Source of the DNA: Flectonema sp. DT1601
Lineage: Eukaryota > Euglenozoa > Diplonemea > Diplonemida > Diplonemidae
Reading direction: 5' to 3'
Assembly: GCA_964019425.1 (NCBI GenBank)
Contig: OZ025833.1
Span: forward strand, 1-64,000
DNA: 64,000 nucleotides
Part shown: piece by piece, positions 51,142 through 62,678 of the stretch
Layout of the letters: every line of letters starts with the position of its first letter
Position numbering within the stretch: position 1 is the stretch's first letter
Notes under the pieces: generated by a model
The model's input: the letters and a program-made list of their open reading frames with translations, nothing else
What the model was told of the DNA's origin: nothing
Databases searched by the model: none
Translations under genes and position numbers: made by a program

Positions 51142-53964
51142 TTTTGCTGCCTGTAAATGAGTACGAGTGTTTGACAAAAATAGAAATCAGATAAAATATT
51201 TAAATAACATCAAAGTAATTCATAAATCTGTTTTGATAGAAAAGCATTTTATCAACGTAAACACTTCTTAGTTTTTCAGTTAACAGTCGCCACTCAAAAT
51301 GGTTTACTTCCAACAGTATCTTTCAATTTTGTTTTTTAGTTATTTTTGTAGGCTCCTTCCGTGTTCTTCACAACTACAAGTGACACGGAGGCTTTCTTTG
51401 GACTGGGGGATTGGGAGTTGGTAGTAATTAGTCAAATTTATCTCTTTTTTTTATTTTCTTATTCTTCCTCCTCTTCTTTTTCATTCTTAAAAAAAGAAAT
51501 ATAAAAAAAAAAAAAAAAAAAGCAATCCTTTTTTTTGTAACACACCTAACGGAGACAAACGTAATCAGAAAAACAGAATGACAGCCTAACTTGCCGTCCA
51601 ATTTGTCTGCTTCTTCTTTGAGTTTTCGTCTTTGCACACAAATGTCATTTGCATACGTGAGAAACTCATAAAACGCGTAAGATTATATAATGCAAGCGGG
51701 ATTTCAGTTCATATACCGCTACCACTTGAGAAGAGCATCTTTTTATTCTCTCTTCTCTCTGTCTTTTTATTTAAATTTTTTTTTTTTTTTTTTTTTCTTC
51801 TTGAAAGAGGCGTGGAAAAAAAATGGGTATCGGTTCCCGAAATGAAACGGAAAAGAATAAAAAAAAAAAAATTTGGAAACCGAGAAACGAAGAAATTCTC
51901 GGTTGGGGGGATAGCTAACCAGAAAGCTTCTTAGCGCAAAATCAAATATGGTTTATAATATAACGATATGTTACTGTGAATCTCTCAAAAGAAAAGATAA
52001 ATGCTATCAATTAAATTAAGTTTTCTCTTTACTGCAGCAGCCCACCGAAGAGCTGGGTGGGGCTTTTTTGGCACCTCAAACCCAAGTCCCACATTACTGC
52101 ACACCCGTATCGAGTCCTGCTGTTTCCTTTATTTGTGTTACAGAACAGTACTTACACTAAAAGAGCAAGTTATTAATACCAACGTGGTTGGTATACGGCA
52201 ATGACAGTAAGTCAGTTAGAGAATCAAATGCATGGGATGAGATATATTTTGAAACAACTAGAGCGCGCGCTGTGTTCCAGGGGGGGGTAGTATTCCGTAA
52301 CTGAAGAAATTGAACGGACAGATAAAAGTGCGCGGAGGGTGGGGAAGGGGCCACGGGAAGGGGGCGGATCGTCAACACTTTGGTGCTATTTTACATCTCT
52401 TCAGGGGCTGCAGGGGTGAAAAGGTTATTTTCTTTAATTCATTCATTCGTTCTTTTTTTTTTTTTTTTTTAAATTTAAACTTCAACTAATTATTCTAAGA
52501 CGGCTATTGTGCACCTACACGCCCGGGCAGGGCACCGATGACGCGGACAGGGCTTTTTCCCGTATTTCAATTGTTTCCGTCTCTTCGTTTCTTTAGTCTA
52601 TTATTCTTTCTTCCTTTCCCCTTCTTTTTTTTTTTTTTTTTTTTTTTCCCCACTCGCAGTAATTTCGTAATCTCTTTCAATCGGCCACTTACAGAACACT
52701 GAGGCACAAGTAAATCTCGCACAGACATAATTATAAAATAAATAAGAAATAAATGTGGAAAGGGGGGAACCCAAAGAGAACACAGCAACCAGTGATTAGG
52801 CAGCTGTGTGCCGTTCCCCATTTGGGGTGCCAGAGCGTAAGCAGTAGCGAAACGAAGATTTTTCGTCCTTTTTGTTTCATTTCAAGTTTGAAGATCAAAA
52901 GAACGAACTGAAAGAAAAACAAAGAAATAAGAAATCTTTTTTTATTTACGCGCCTATCCAACTATTCTATTTTTTTTTTTTTTTTAAACAATCCGCAGAT
53001 TAGAAGATTGCAAAAAAAAAAAAAGAAAAAACAACAACAAAAAAAAAAAAAAAATAATGAAATACTGGCAAACACTACCACGGAGCTTGATAGCCCGGGT
53101 CGGTGAAGGAGAAGAATTTTCTACCCTCCCGGGAAAAAAAAAAAAAATCATATAAAAAAAAACCATCGTTTGCTGATATGCTAGTGTGTGTTTTCACGTT
53201 TTACTTGTGATGACCTGTATACTGCGGTATGTAGGGGTCTACAAGTTTGCGTATTTGGAGTGATTTGAAGAATACTCTGCCCTAAGCTGCCAACGTCTAT
53301 GCCAAGCAAACACTTTTTGTCGTTTAGCAGAAAAAGAAACAAATAAATGAGGGAAGAGTTCTCTGCAGCAAAAACTGAGTTCCTTCATTACAGCTACAAA
53401 TGCAACAAAAAAAAAAAAAAAAAAAAAAAAAACGTTTCTACCACATCAATAGCGAGATCGTGTATCTTTTGACGGTTTGTGGGAAAAAAAAAAAAAATTC
53501 ATAATTTCCTTCCTACATATCCAGTATTGCAAATTAATTTCAATGAAGGACCAAAGATGACCTTCAATTTCGATGATCAAATGATGTGAACAAAACGAAT
53601 GGCAACAAGCACAGGGGGGTACGAAGATCGCCAATAGAAACACGAGCTTATCGCCGCTACAATTGAACGGTCAATAGACCGCCGGAGATTGTTAACTTCT
53701 TAAGCAGGTCACTCTTGAGGGAAAAAAAAAAAAAAATGAGACCCTTTTTTTTTTTTCTTATTTTTTTTACCGCTTTTCAACTTCACAGACGCGATAAACT
53801 GCCAACATTTGGGGCAAAAGGAATCTCACTAACTGCCTTAGGCCTTATTATCAAATCATTAAACTGAACATTGGTAAAGTAGTTTTTTAGAAGTCCTCAA
53901 CTCCTATTGATTGATGGCCCGTTAGCTGGTTGGTACATCACGTTTCCTAAAATTAATCGCTGCT
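51142..53964. other. 2.8-kb homopolymer-rich spacer
   Basis: At least ten A or T runs of 12 or more, e.g. near 51,520, 51,790, 52,460, 52,640, 52,975, 53,045, 53,420 and 53,720. A GC-rich island at 52,260-52,375 (G-runs) and a small foldback with CCCGGG arms at about 53,089-53,135 stand out. All open frames are driven by the homopolymers. No RNA gene was recognised. It must contain the kinesin 3' UTR and the DNAJC3-like leader. Confidence 0.6.
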
Positions 53965-56900
53965 TCAGTTACAGAACTTTGGTTGCGTAGGCAGTCTGAA
54001 CTTTGGATCGTGTATTATTCCCTGTTGTGATGGTTTGTGTGGTTTGTGTTGCATTCTTTCACTCAACCAATAAAATTAATCACTCAATACTTAATATAAT
54101 TATAAAAGCATACCTCTTCCTCAAGAAGCTTCCAAATAATGCAAGTCCTAAAGATGTCAATGTTGGAGTAGAAGCGAAGCTCACCCTGTTGTGTTGTGTT
54201 GTGTTATATAAATATTATTACCAAGCTGTTCGACACTGAAAAGATAAAACTAAATACCTTCGTCATCAGCATAGCGTTATGATTGTCTAACTGAGGAGCA
54301 TGTAGACCACCCAGTGCTTGATGGACTTTGCGCATGTCACCGTTGAAGAGCTTTCTATTATGAACGATCTCGTCACGTTTGTCTTTCATCTTCTTACGAA
54401 GGTCAACAAACAGGCTGGGTAGGATGTGATGGTTTTCTAATCGTTTCAACTGTACTGGATCTAACTGACTGGCGACTTCAGCTTCATTTGCAGGAAGTGA
54501 TTTCACTTCCAAAGGCTCTCCCCAAACAGGTTCGATGTTAAGTTTGTTTGATAGTCCGAGAAGCCACGCTTCGAACTCTGGTAGAGTTTCAGCAATCACA
54601 TCAATTGTACGCTTCCCATTTTTAATAACAATTGTGAAGGCTCGGTAGAATCCTTCTGTTGTTGGGTTTACTTTACTTCTCTTGAAAACCTTGCTGTACA
54701 TTCCCATTATAATACCAGTTACATTTCTTAATGATACCGCCCGCTTTTGTTTAGCATTGAGGGCGGAATGGTTTTCACAGTCTTCGTCAGACCAAATGAG
54801 TTCTGCTTGTTTGTTTTCGATCCAAAACTTTCTTCTGTGAGGGTCTCCTCTTCTGCCATGTTTCAGCAGTTTGGTACCAAAGCGAAGGAAGCGCAGAAGG
54901 TCTGAGATGAGACTTTCAGTGTCGTAGATCATCATTAAATAATGTTTGTCAGCCTCCTCCTCATCGTATGGTCTGGTTATTTGAGAATCTTTCATTGCTC
55001 TGGTCTGACGATTCATCGATTCTCTGACACTGTTACGAGCTACCTCTTCTTGTTTCTTTTTATCAATCTCATCATTCTTCTTATTGTTGTTGAGGAAGTC
55101 GTATTGGATGGGGGCTGCCATTTTCTCAGCGTTTTCTAAAGTTGCTACTGTCTCGTTGATTGCCAAAGCCGCTCCTTTGTATGCGGTCTCTGCATCTTCG
55201 ATTGGTGTATCTGACTCGTAGTCGCTGTCATACGGAGCGTCAATGATATCTTCTCCTCCTTCAATTGGTACGTTGTGATGAACAAGTTCAAATGGATGAG
55301 GCCACTTGTCGTATGGAAGAAGTCGAGACAAGTGTTCACAAGTTTCACCATCGTGGTGTTCAGCCTGCTTGTTACTAATTCGCATCGCCCTGTCAGCCAT
55401 CCAGTCAACCATTTCTCTGATGAATGGCCAACTCGCTGTTGATCCAGCAGTGTTTCCATGAGCCGCATTTTCTTGGATGTGCTTTTCAACTTCGATCTTG
55501 TGACGGAGGTAATCAAGTTGGTGGTTACGAAGATGAATTGCCTTTTCGCAGAGTACTTGTGCAGAGCGATGCGCCTCTTCAGAACGTTTCGCTTCTTCTT
55601 CGATAAGTAGGAGAGCCTTTGGGTCGTCACCCGAATCAACGCTCGCGTCACTCTGTGACGCCCTTACTGCTCTCGTAATCTCCTCAAGTTGAACTTCCAA
55701 AACCTGATTCTCATCCTGAAGTTTTGCAATCTTATCTTCGTTGTTTCTACGAGATCTTCTGATCTTCTTCGCTTGGTTGGTTTTTTGCTCAATTTCTACC
55801 TTCTTTTCTTCTTCTGCTTTAACGACGTCAACCGCCAGTACTTTGACTTCCTCGCTAACCTTTTCGATGTGCTGCTGCAAATCCGCTTGTTTTGCTTTCA
55901 TGTCGTCGATTTGCTTCTGAGCAATCTCCTTCGCAAGTCGGTGGATCTCTTCTTCTTCTTGTTGTTCCTGAATTGCCTTCTTCTTTTTTAAAGTGATGTT
56001 ATAGGTCTCTGATACTTCCTTCAGTAGTGCTGTCCTTCCTGAATCGTCAGACATTTTAACATGTCGAATACTACTTGGCCTTTGAAGGATAAACGAGTGC
56101 AGGACTGCGGCAATGCGAAGATCACCACACAACTCTTCAAGTTTCTTAAGACGTTCTAAGTATTCGATTTCTGCTTGCGGGTCAACAGTTACGGAAGTTG
56201 CTTTGATGTCTTTTACTTTGTTAGCGAATGTCAGAGTTGACTTCGATTCACTGAAAGACCCCTGAGCGGGAGAGAGATTTGCGCACAACAAAACCTTACA
56301 GTTAGGATCAGTGAAGACAGGTTTCAATGACAAGGTAAGAGATGAATCTCTGTACGGAACGTGCTTTGATCCTTTGTACAGATTCTGAACAACTGTTCCC
56401 AAAACTGTTAAGGATTTGTTAATAGCAATCGCTTCGTTCTTCATTTGTCCCTCAACTAATGAACGACCAATTCTTTCTGAACCTGCCAAGTCGACGAGAC
56501 ACATTCGAGACTTTGAAATTGGAACTTCTTGTTTTTTATAATCAGAAGAGTGAAGCATCGACCGACAAAGATCTACAGAAGGTGGTTCTGGAGTGGTGGC
56601 AGTCTTTGCCTGTTGAAACAAATCGATCATAAATAAAGCATGCGATCTACTACTCTGAGGGTTCATCGCCGTACTCTTCGCAACTCTCTCTTTGTCAGCG
56701 ATTTTGAAATATTGAAAGACGTCTCTCAAGGTACTGACGCTGACAACTTTCAAGTCAGGCATAGAAACAGTTTCTCCAATAGTTTGTACTTTTAATACAT
56801 TCTTCTTATTTAATAAATCTCTCACTTCTTGGATGTAGATCTCAACAATTGATAAAGTGATGACAACGTGCATGTGACCAGCACAACGTTCCTTGTATAA

Positions 56901-57296
56901 GAAGAAATCCGTTAAAACTCTTAAGAAGAGACCAGAGTTGGGTTTTAAAAGAGAATCTCCAGCCTCATCAACCTCACCAAGCATAGTGAAGGTTTTACCA
57001 GAACCGGTTTGACCGTAAGCGAGAACAGTTGCGTTATGTCCATCGAGTGTAGCATCGACGAGATCGAGAACCGCCTCGTTGTAAATTTCAATCTGCTGAT
57101 CGTCTTCATCGAAAGAATAATCGAACGAAAACGCTGCAACTTCCTGTCTGGACTCATTCTTTGCATTCGTAATCACTAAGTCCGTCTCACTCGTTTTTCT
57201 AACACACTTGCTGTCATATCTTTCTGTTAGGGGGTGTAGTGGTCTCGCTCTCACAGCGATCTTAATACGCTTCTCATTGTCTCCCAGCCCTGACAT
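53965..57296 (-). CDS. Kinesin with coiled coil and C-terminal PH-like domain
   Basis: Three exons: 57296-54258, 54185-54114 and 54021-53965, with introns of 72 and 92 nt, giving 1055 residues. The N-terminal motor has the P-loop AYGQTGSGKTFTML, switch I NPQSSRSHALF and switch II LVDLAGSERIG; N-terminal position implies plus-end motility. A charged coiled coil spans about 420-600. At about 830-960 sits a PH-like domain (LKHGRRGDPHRRKFWIENK, IDVIAETLPEFEAWLLGLS) for membrane lipid or cargo binding. The two tiny last exons encode GELRFYSNIDIFRTCIIW and LLEEE, then GIIHDPKFRLPTQPKFCN. The family could not be fixed; the KIF1/kinesin-3 type also has a PH domain but no FHA is visible here. Confidence 0.9.
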
Positions 57297-57330
57297 CGTT
57301 AATCTGGTGGGAACCCTCCCCCCGCCGAGT

Positions 57331-57350
57331 CTGTAAAATAAAATAAATAA
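57331..57350 (-). promoter_or_regulatory. Predicted trans-splice acceptor, kinesin gene
   Basis: TTATTTATTTTATTTTACAG, giving a 34-base G-rich leader before the ATG at 57296. Confidence 0.55.
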
Positions 57351-57747
57351 ACAATTAATTTATCAACTAGATTCAAGTTAGTCTTATCGAATTAGTCGCT
57401 GGTGGCCATGTTTTCTGTTTCTGTTAAAAAGGAGTATTTTCATCCTGAAAGAAAAATAATACATTTCGTGGCATTTAAACTAACTGATAACATTCTTTGG
57501 GGACTTTCTTTGGGGGTTAGGGGACACTCGAAAACACTTATTTATTTCCTCTTTTCCGCGACCAACCGTCAGTGACCAGCTCTGCAGCAGCTCATGATAC
57601 CATTAGTTGGTATCTTTTGATAGAAGTACCCTTACCACGAAGTGTTAAATAGTCAGAATTAGGAGCTGAAATATTTTTAAGATGTTGCTGCTCCATTCCT
57701 AAAATATTAACAGCCTTGTGACCATCTAACATTCAACTGTAAGAACT
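57351..57747. other. Short spacer, no gene seen
   Basis: Holds the kinesin upstream region and the EMC1 3' UTR. No open frame or structured repeat of note. Confidence 0.6.
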
Positions 57748-60597
57748 TCACTGCCATTGAGTCTGGAGAGTCTTACGTTTCTCAAACATCGCAACAACAA
57801 AAGTTAATATTGTGATAGAAGCAATTGTTAAGAATAGCGGAATGTACGCAAAGTCTTCATTGAGCATATCAAAAGGCTTACCAGAAGTAACTCTGTGAAA
57901 GAACATGTCGTAGCCGTAAGTGATTACCAAACAAGTGGATTCTAACTTACTTGGAAAGGTTGTAATGTGTTCCGCTCCAACAACACTTTCGTTGTAAGAA
58001 ACAACCTGAGTTGGTAACCACGAAAGACTTGAAACTGACTGCTGAGAGTTTGCTTCCAAGTGCTTAGCGATATCAATTGAAACTATCTCATCTGTTGACA
58101 GAGCAGCTAATAATTGTTTTGATGCGACTCCCTTCTCAGACACCGTAGTTCCCATCGCCTGCACTCCCGTTGGGAATGAAAAGGCAACTGGAATTACCTG
58201 CGGCGGAGCGACCTGTTTTATTTTGTTAATGTTAATGGGAAGGGTTTCCGACTTTCTGTAATTCAAATAGCAATCAAACGACAAACCTCATAACTGCTAA
58301 ATGTGCTGTCAGCCTTTCCTCCAGTGATGGCCTGCACAACAAATCTCGCTGTTGTGACAGAGTCAGCAGTAAGTCCTCTGTGCTGATCGGTATCATGAAA
58401 GAGTTCCCAAACGCTGAGTTGGTACTTTCCCTGTTTTGATTTTTTTAATTTCATTCAATTAAAAGTAAACACAAGACCTGAAAGAGTAAATAAGATCACA
58501 ACATACTCTCTTGCTGTTGAAGAAGTGGTACATGAACTGGTTCTCTAATGCAATCACACTTACTGGTGGAAGGGCGTTTGGCTGAACCATCGAAGCCAAG
58601 ACAGATCCAGTGATACCGTCGATGAGGTAGAGAACCTGTTTTTGTTTAGTTTTCATTTTCACTGTTAGTCATAAACGAGTTAGTCAAGTTTTCTCAGAGG
58701 ATACAATTATAATTAAAAAGTAAGATGAATCACAATATCATCGAATACCATCTAAGAATAAGTAATCCTCCACGAGCACGTTCGGTTCCAGAGTGTAAAT
58801 ATAATTAAAACATACGAGGTATCCACCAGAGTTCCTCTTGTTGTTGCTCTGCTCTTCATCTTGTTTTTCTTCTTTTGGAGGAACTGCTGTGACGACGAGA
58901 ACAGCATTTGGATTCACATATTTGATAAGAAGTTCATTCTTACCGCTAGTCTTATTACCATGAATCTTAATAGAGTCTGTAACAACATATTGATGTGGGT
59001 TAAAGGTTGCCATGGAAGTAGCAACAATAACTTCACTTGGGTCAGTTACCAACGAAACCTTCCAGTGAGTGAAGGTAGTTCCGTCATCTTGGAGGCGGTG
59101 GCCTTCAATAATTCCCTTCTCGTTATTAAGAGTGTGGTAGAACAAGGTTTTGGTTCCCTTCGCTGACTTTGGGTACGTTTCGTATTTATCGGAATTCTTA
59201 ACGAGCAACACCAAACCCGAGTAACGAGCATCATTGTGAGTGTATGAGTACTCTTCAGCAACTGTACCTACCTGAAGTCCAGTAAAGGTTTCACTCGAAA
59301 TGTCAGACAACACGTTTCCTGACTCATCAATTGCAGTCATCGTGTCCTTTCCGTTTTCAGTTGTCCAAATGATTAGAACACTTTGGTGGTTCTCCTTTGA
59401 CTTTGACTTAAAGACTTTCACAAATTCCGCATTACTCGAACCAAAGAATCCAATACTTCTCTCCCATATAATGTTTCCATTAGCAGAGTTCATAAAGTAA
59501 AGAGAACTCTTGCTGGTTAGAATTAAGTTCTTTTTGAGACCAAATCTGTTTGTAGTGATGGTAGGGGTTGGGAGCTTCTCACCACGAACGACAGCTGACA
59601 CACGAGAGATGGTAGCAGGAAGGACGTCAAGAAGCTTCTGAATACCAGTGACCTGATTTATAAGAAGTGACGTGTATGATTCAATAGCTGATCCGGAGTC
59701 AATCTCTGATTCAACTTCAGGATGTTCTTCAAGTGCCTGAATGTCAAAAACGTTTGAGAGACCGTCGTTTCTCTGCCACAAAGTGACACCATCTTCGTCG
59801 ACCAGCTCTGAGTCTCCAGACTTTGTGATTCTCACTGCCCTGTTCTTTCCCTCAAAGAATCTTTCTCCAGCTACACAGGCGACACCCTCAATCTTCTCAC
59901 CCGAAATCTTTCGGCATTGCGAACCAGCCTTCACAGTGATGTATCCCGCAGCGACACCGTGAAGCTGTTCTCCCTTTTGAAGTGAAACGGCTTTCAGGTT
60001 CTTGTTGTTAGTGAACAAGTTGCCAGAGTGAACCTGACTAGTAGCATAGTTGATAACATAGAGGGAAGATCCTTTAACAACAGCAGTGGAGTACGTTTCG
60101 GAAGTAAGAGTCGAAACAGTCGCCTGTTCAGAGTTTACCAAATAGATCGAAGAAGGTGACTCGATGGTGAGGGGAATCGATTTCACAGTTTTCCCAGAGC
60201 GAATGATGATGTGCGGCTTTAAAGTCTCTGGTTGAGCAACAACACCAATTACATCCTCACTGCTTGGGAACTGTTGTTCCCAAAGTAGAGATCCATCATC
60301 ACCAAATAAAGAGATCTGATTGTTTGTACAAACAACAACTCCAGCTGACGTCTTTAACATTGACTTCACATCTCCGTTAACAATTCTTCTCCAAACTATC
60401 GATCCTGACTTAGACGATAAACTTCCCACAACTCCTTTACCTGCTCCGTAGAATACTCTTCTTCCATTATCTGACCACTCTACTGCTTCTATATTTCTAA
60501 ATAGAGATAAATGCCAATCGTACCTTCCAGCTTCCTCTTCGTAAAGTCCGAGGGCGGGGACAAGCGCGGCACACAGTAGAACTAGTCTGCCCCACAT
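57748..60597 (-). CDS. EMC1: EMC1, ER membrane complex subunit 1
   Basis: Four exons: 60597-58816, 58635-58507, 58430-58287 and 58212-57748, with introns of 180, 76 and 74 nt, all in phase 0; 839 residues. Signal peptide (RLVLLCAALVPALGLYEEEA), a PQQ-like beta-propeller lumenal domain (SSKSGSIVWRRIVNGDV, SLYFMNSANGNIIWERSIGF) and the EMC1 C-terminal signature PTGVQAMGTTVSEKGVASK, LESTCLVITYGYDMFFHRV and FDMLNEDFAYIPLF, then one membrane span and a short cytosolic tail. EMC1 is the large lumenal subunit of the membrane-protein insertase. The last intron end was set at AAAATAAAACAG because it keeps frame and joins SSYE to VAPPQVIP. Confidence 0.95.
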
Positions 60598-61476
60598 CTT
60601 ATTACTGTGACGCTGAATGTGAATATGAAATAATATTAACGAATAGTAGAGTTGAGATGATAAACAAGCTGTCTACTCAGAGAGAGTGACGATATCGTCT
60701 TGTTAAAGTATTCCTGTTGAGTGTAAGCAGATCAATATCAAGAACGCAATCACACTAAGAGCACACCAAAAATGACACTTATATGGTGTGCTTGTAAACA
60801 TCCCCCGAACAGGGGCAAGCGACGTAATTGTTGCTGTTGGACTTCTAGTTATTCTTCTTTTTCTTTTTTTTTTTTTTTTTTTTTGAAACATTCTTTTTCT
60901 CGACTTACATTCTGTTTCTCAATATTGTTCTCCCCTTTTAGAGAACTACACAAGAATGAAGTTATCTCACTCTTATCGGCGCCTGTAAAGCGAAAGGGTA
61001 ATCGCTTCGTAGGTTTAAAGTCTCTTAGTAATTATGCACGTCGCACGAAAATCCCTTCTACATGAAATAAAACAGCAAATCTAATGTTCAAAGCAACAAC
61101 GAAGAGGGGATTTGGGAAGGGGACTGTAGGGTATCAACCCACAGAGAGCAAGATGATGTGCTTCTTGTTTCTTTTTTTTCGTTCATTTTTTTTTATTTTA
61201 TTTTTTTTGGGGACTTTACATTCCCTCAACGGGATTGCAAATAATAGTTCACAAAAATAACTTTTGGGGAAACAGGTCGGGGCGGGCAAGAATTCGAAGC
61301 CATCAAACTTGTCGCATCACACTTGTTGTACACCTGATTCACCGTCACTATCTGAATAGTGACAACTAAGAGTTGGATATAACAACCATCCTGTTGTTCC
61401 TCAGCCATCTATCTTTGGTGCTGTGGGTTTCGTGCAGCGCGCACAGAACGAACTTCATGTAATTCGATCTTCTATT
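60598..61476. other. Spacer, no gene seen
   Basis: Upstream of EMC1 two AG candidates lie 8 and 16 bases before the ATG (CACATTCAG and GTCACAG). The rest is A/T-rich with T-runs near 60,870-60,885 and 61,180-61,210. A 60-codon minus-strand frame at 61,226-61,408 has an ATG but no acceptor and no recognisable motif; not called. Confidence 0.6.
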
Positions 61477-62434
61477 CTACGATAGCAATGAACGGAAGAA
61501 GCCAGCGACAGACCCGCGATCTTCTTCACTCGCTTGATTCCGCTGTTTATTTTATTTTGTATCATTTTCCCGAAAGATATAAATTTCAAAATCAATTCAA
61601 AGACTTAAACCACAATAATTTACAAACCTTGCGCTGCCTCTCTAGACGAGATGAAAGAGAAGAACCACCCCCACCAGCATCACCACCTTGTACGACTAAT
61701 GAACGTTTGTAGTCAGATTCTTGAGGTTCTCCCGATGAGAGATATGCAGGTCCTGGACCGGATGATTTGCCGCCCTGTTTGGCCATAGTTTCTTCGACAA
61801 CTTCCATTTGGAAACCGACATCAGTTAAGTGCTTCGCGAGAATCTGTCTCGGAGTTGATAAGAAAAGAGTTAAAGTCTTATTCTGAGAATCGATTGAATA
61901 TGAAATCATTCCTCTGATATGTTGGAGGAGGTGTTCAATATCATCAACATTACTACTGTTGAGTTCCGGTAGTCTGACTACCATGTGACGTCTTTGAGCT
62001 TTCACTCGCTCACCAGCCTTCGTCCGTGGGGCAACTTGCCGCTTATGGTGTTCCGGCACTGACGGATAGGACTTCTTGTTTGAGGTGGTCGCTTGTGACG
62101 GCTGCTTCTTAGCGTCTGGGAGTGCAGTTTTCAAGTGGCCCATCACCTTGTCGAGGGTTTCTTTGAGCTCCGAATCGGAAGTGGATTGAAAAGCTTTTAC
62201 AATGGCCCCAATCATACCTGGTTCTTGGGAAATACATTCTGGATTGTCAGGGTGAGAAGCCAACAACGCTAATGTTCTTGCGGCAATCACTTGGACCTCA
62301 AGCTCTGAGTTCCCCAAAAAGTTCTTTAGCGTTGGTAATATTCCTCTTCTCGCAATGTACGGCTGGTTAGCGACATCCCCCGATAGCTCATGCAGACGCT
62401 TCACTACAGTAAGCGCCTGCGCTCCTCCTGACAT
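61477..62434 (-). CDS. ARMC1: ARMC1-like armadillo/HMA-fold protein
   Basis: Two exons, 62434-61628 and 61542-61477, with an 85-nt intron (GTTTGT...AATAAACAG); 290 residues. Residues 1 to about 110 hold armadillo-type helices (VVKRLHELSGDVANQPYIAR, VQVIAARTLALLASHPDNPE). A linker is followed by a ferredoxin/HMA-like fold (RRHMVVRLPELNSSNVDDIE, ISYSIDSQNKTLTLFLS, AKHLTDVGFQMEVVEE), as in ARMC1, a mitochondrial-surface and cytosolic protein linked to MICOS/DNAJC11 and organelle distribution. The short last exon ends FFRSLLS, like the amphipathic tail of ARMC1. The metal-binding CxxC of true HMA domains is absent. The start is set at MSGGAQAL, 26 bases after the acceptor. Confidence 0.8.
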
Positions 62435-62460
62435 ATTGGGAGGTGTGGGTAGCAGTAATT

Positions 62461-62478
62461 CTGTTTGAATAAATAACA
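62461..62478 (-). promoter_or_regulatory. Predicted trans-splice acceptor, ARMC1-like gene
   Basis: GTTATTTATTCAAACAG followed by a 26-base leader to the ATG at 62434. Confidence 0.55.
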
Positions 62479-62678
62479 CTTTTAATTAACGACATTTACA
62501 AACTAAACAGCTGTCAAGCAATCATATAAATCGTTTAGGAACCTGTCACTGGAAACACATACATGAAGTCCAAAAACAGTCAAATAGACGAAGTAAAATA
62601 CTTTACGTATCACAATAGAAGTAGTGGGGGGGATGTTTTATTTATTTACAAGTCGGTGAATGGGAAAGCAAGAAGCAG

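Noticed and set aside
51142-53964. Small lysine- or phenylalanine-rich open frames
   Set aside because: Produced by A/T homopolymers; no acceptor, start or domain support.
61226-61408. 60-residue minus-strand frame beginning MAEEQQDG
   Set aside because: Short, lies in the ARMC1-like 3' UTR, no acceptor AG close upstream and no recognisable motif.
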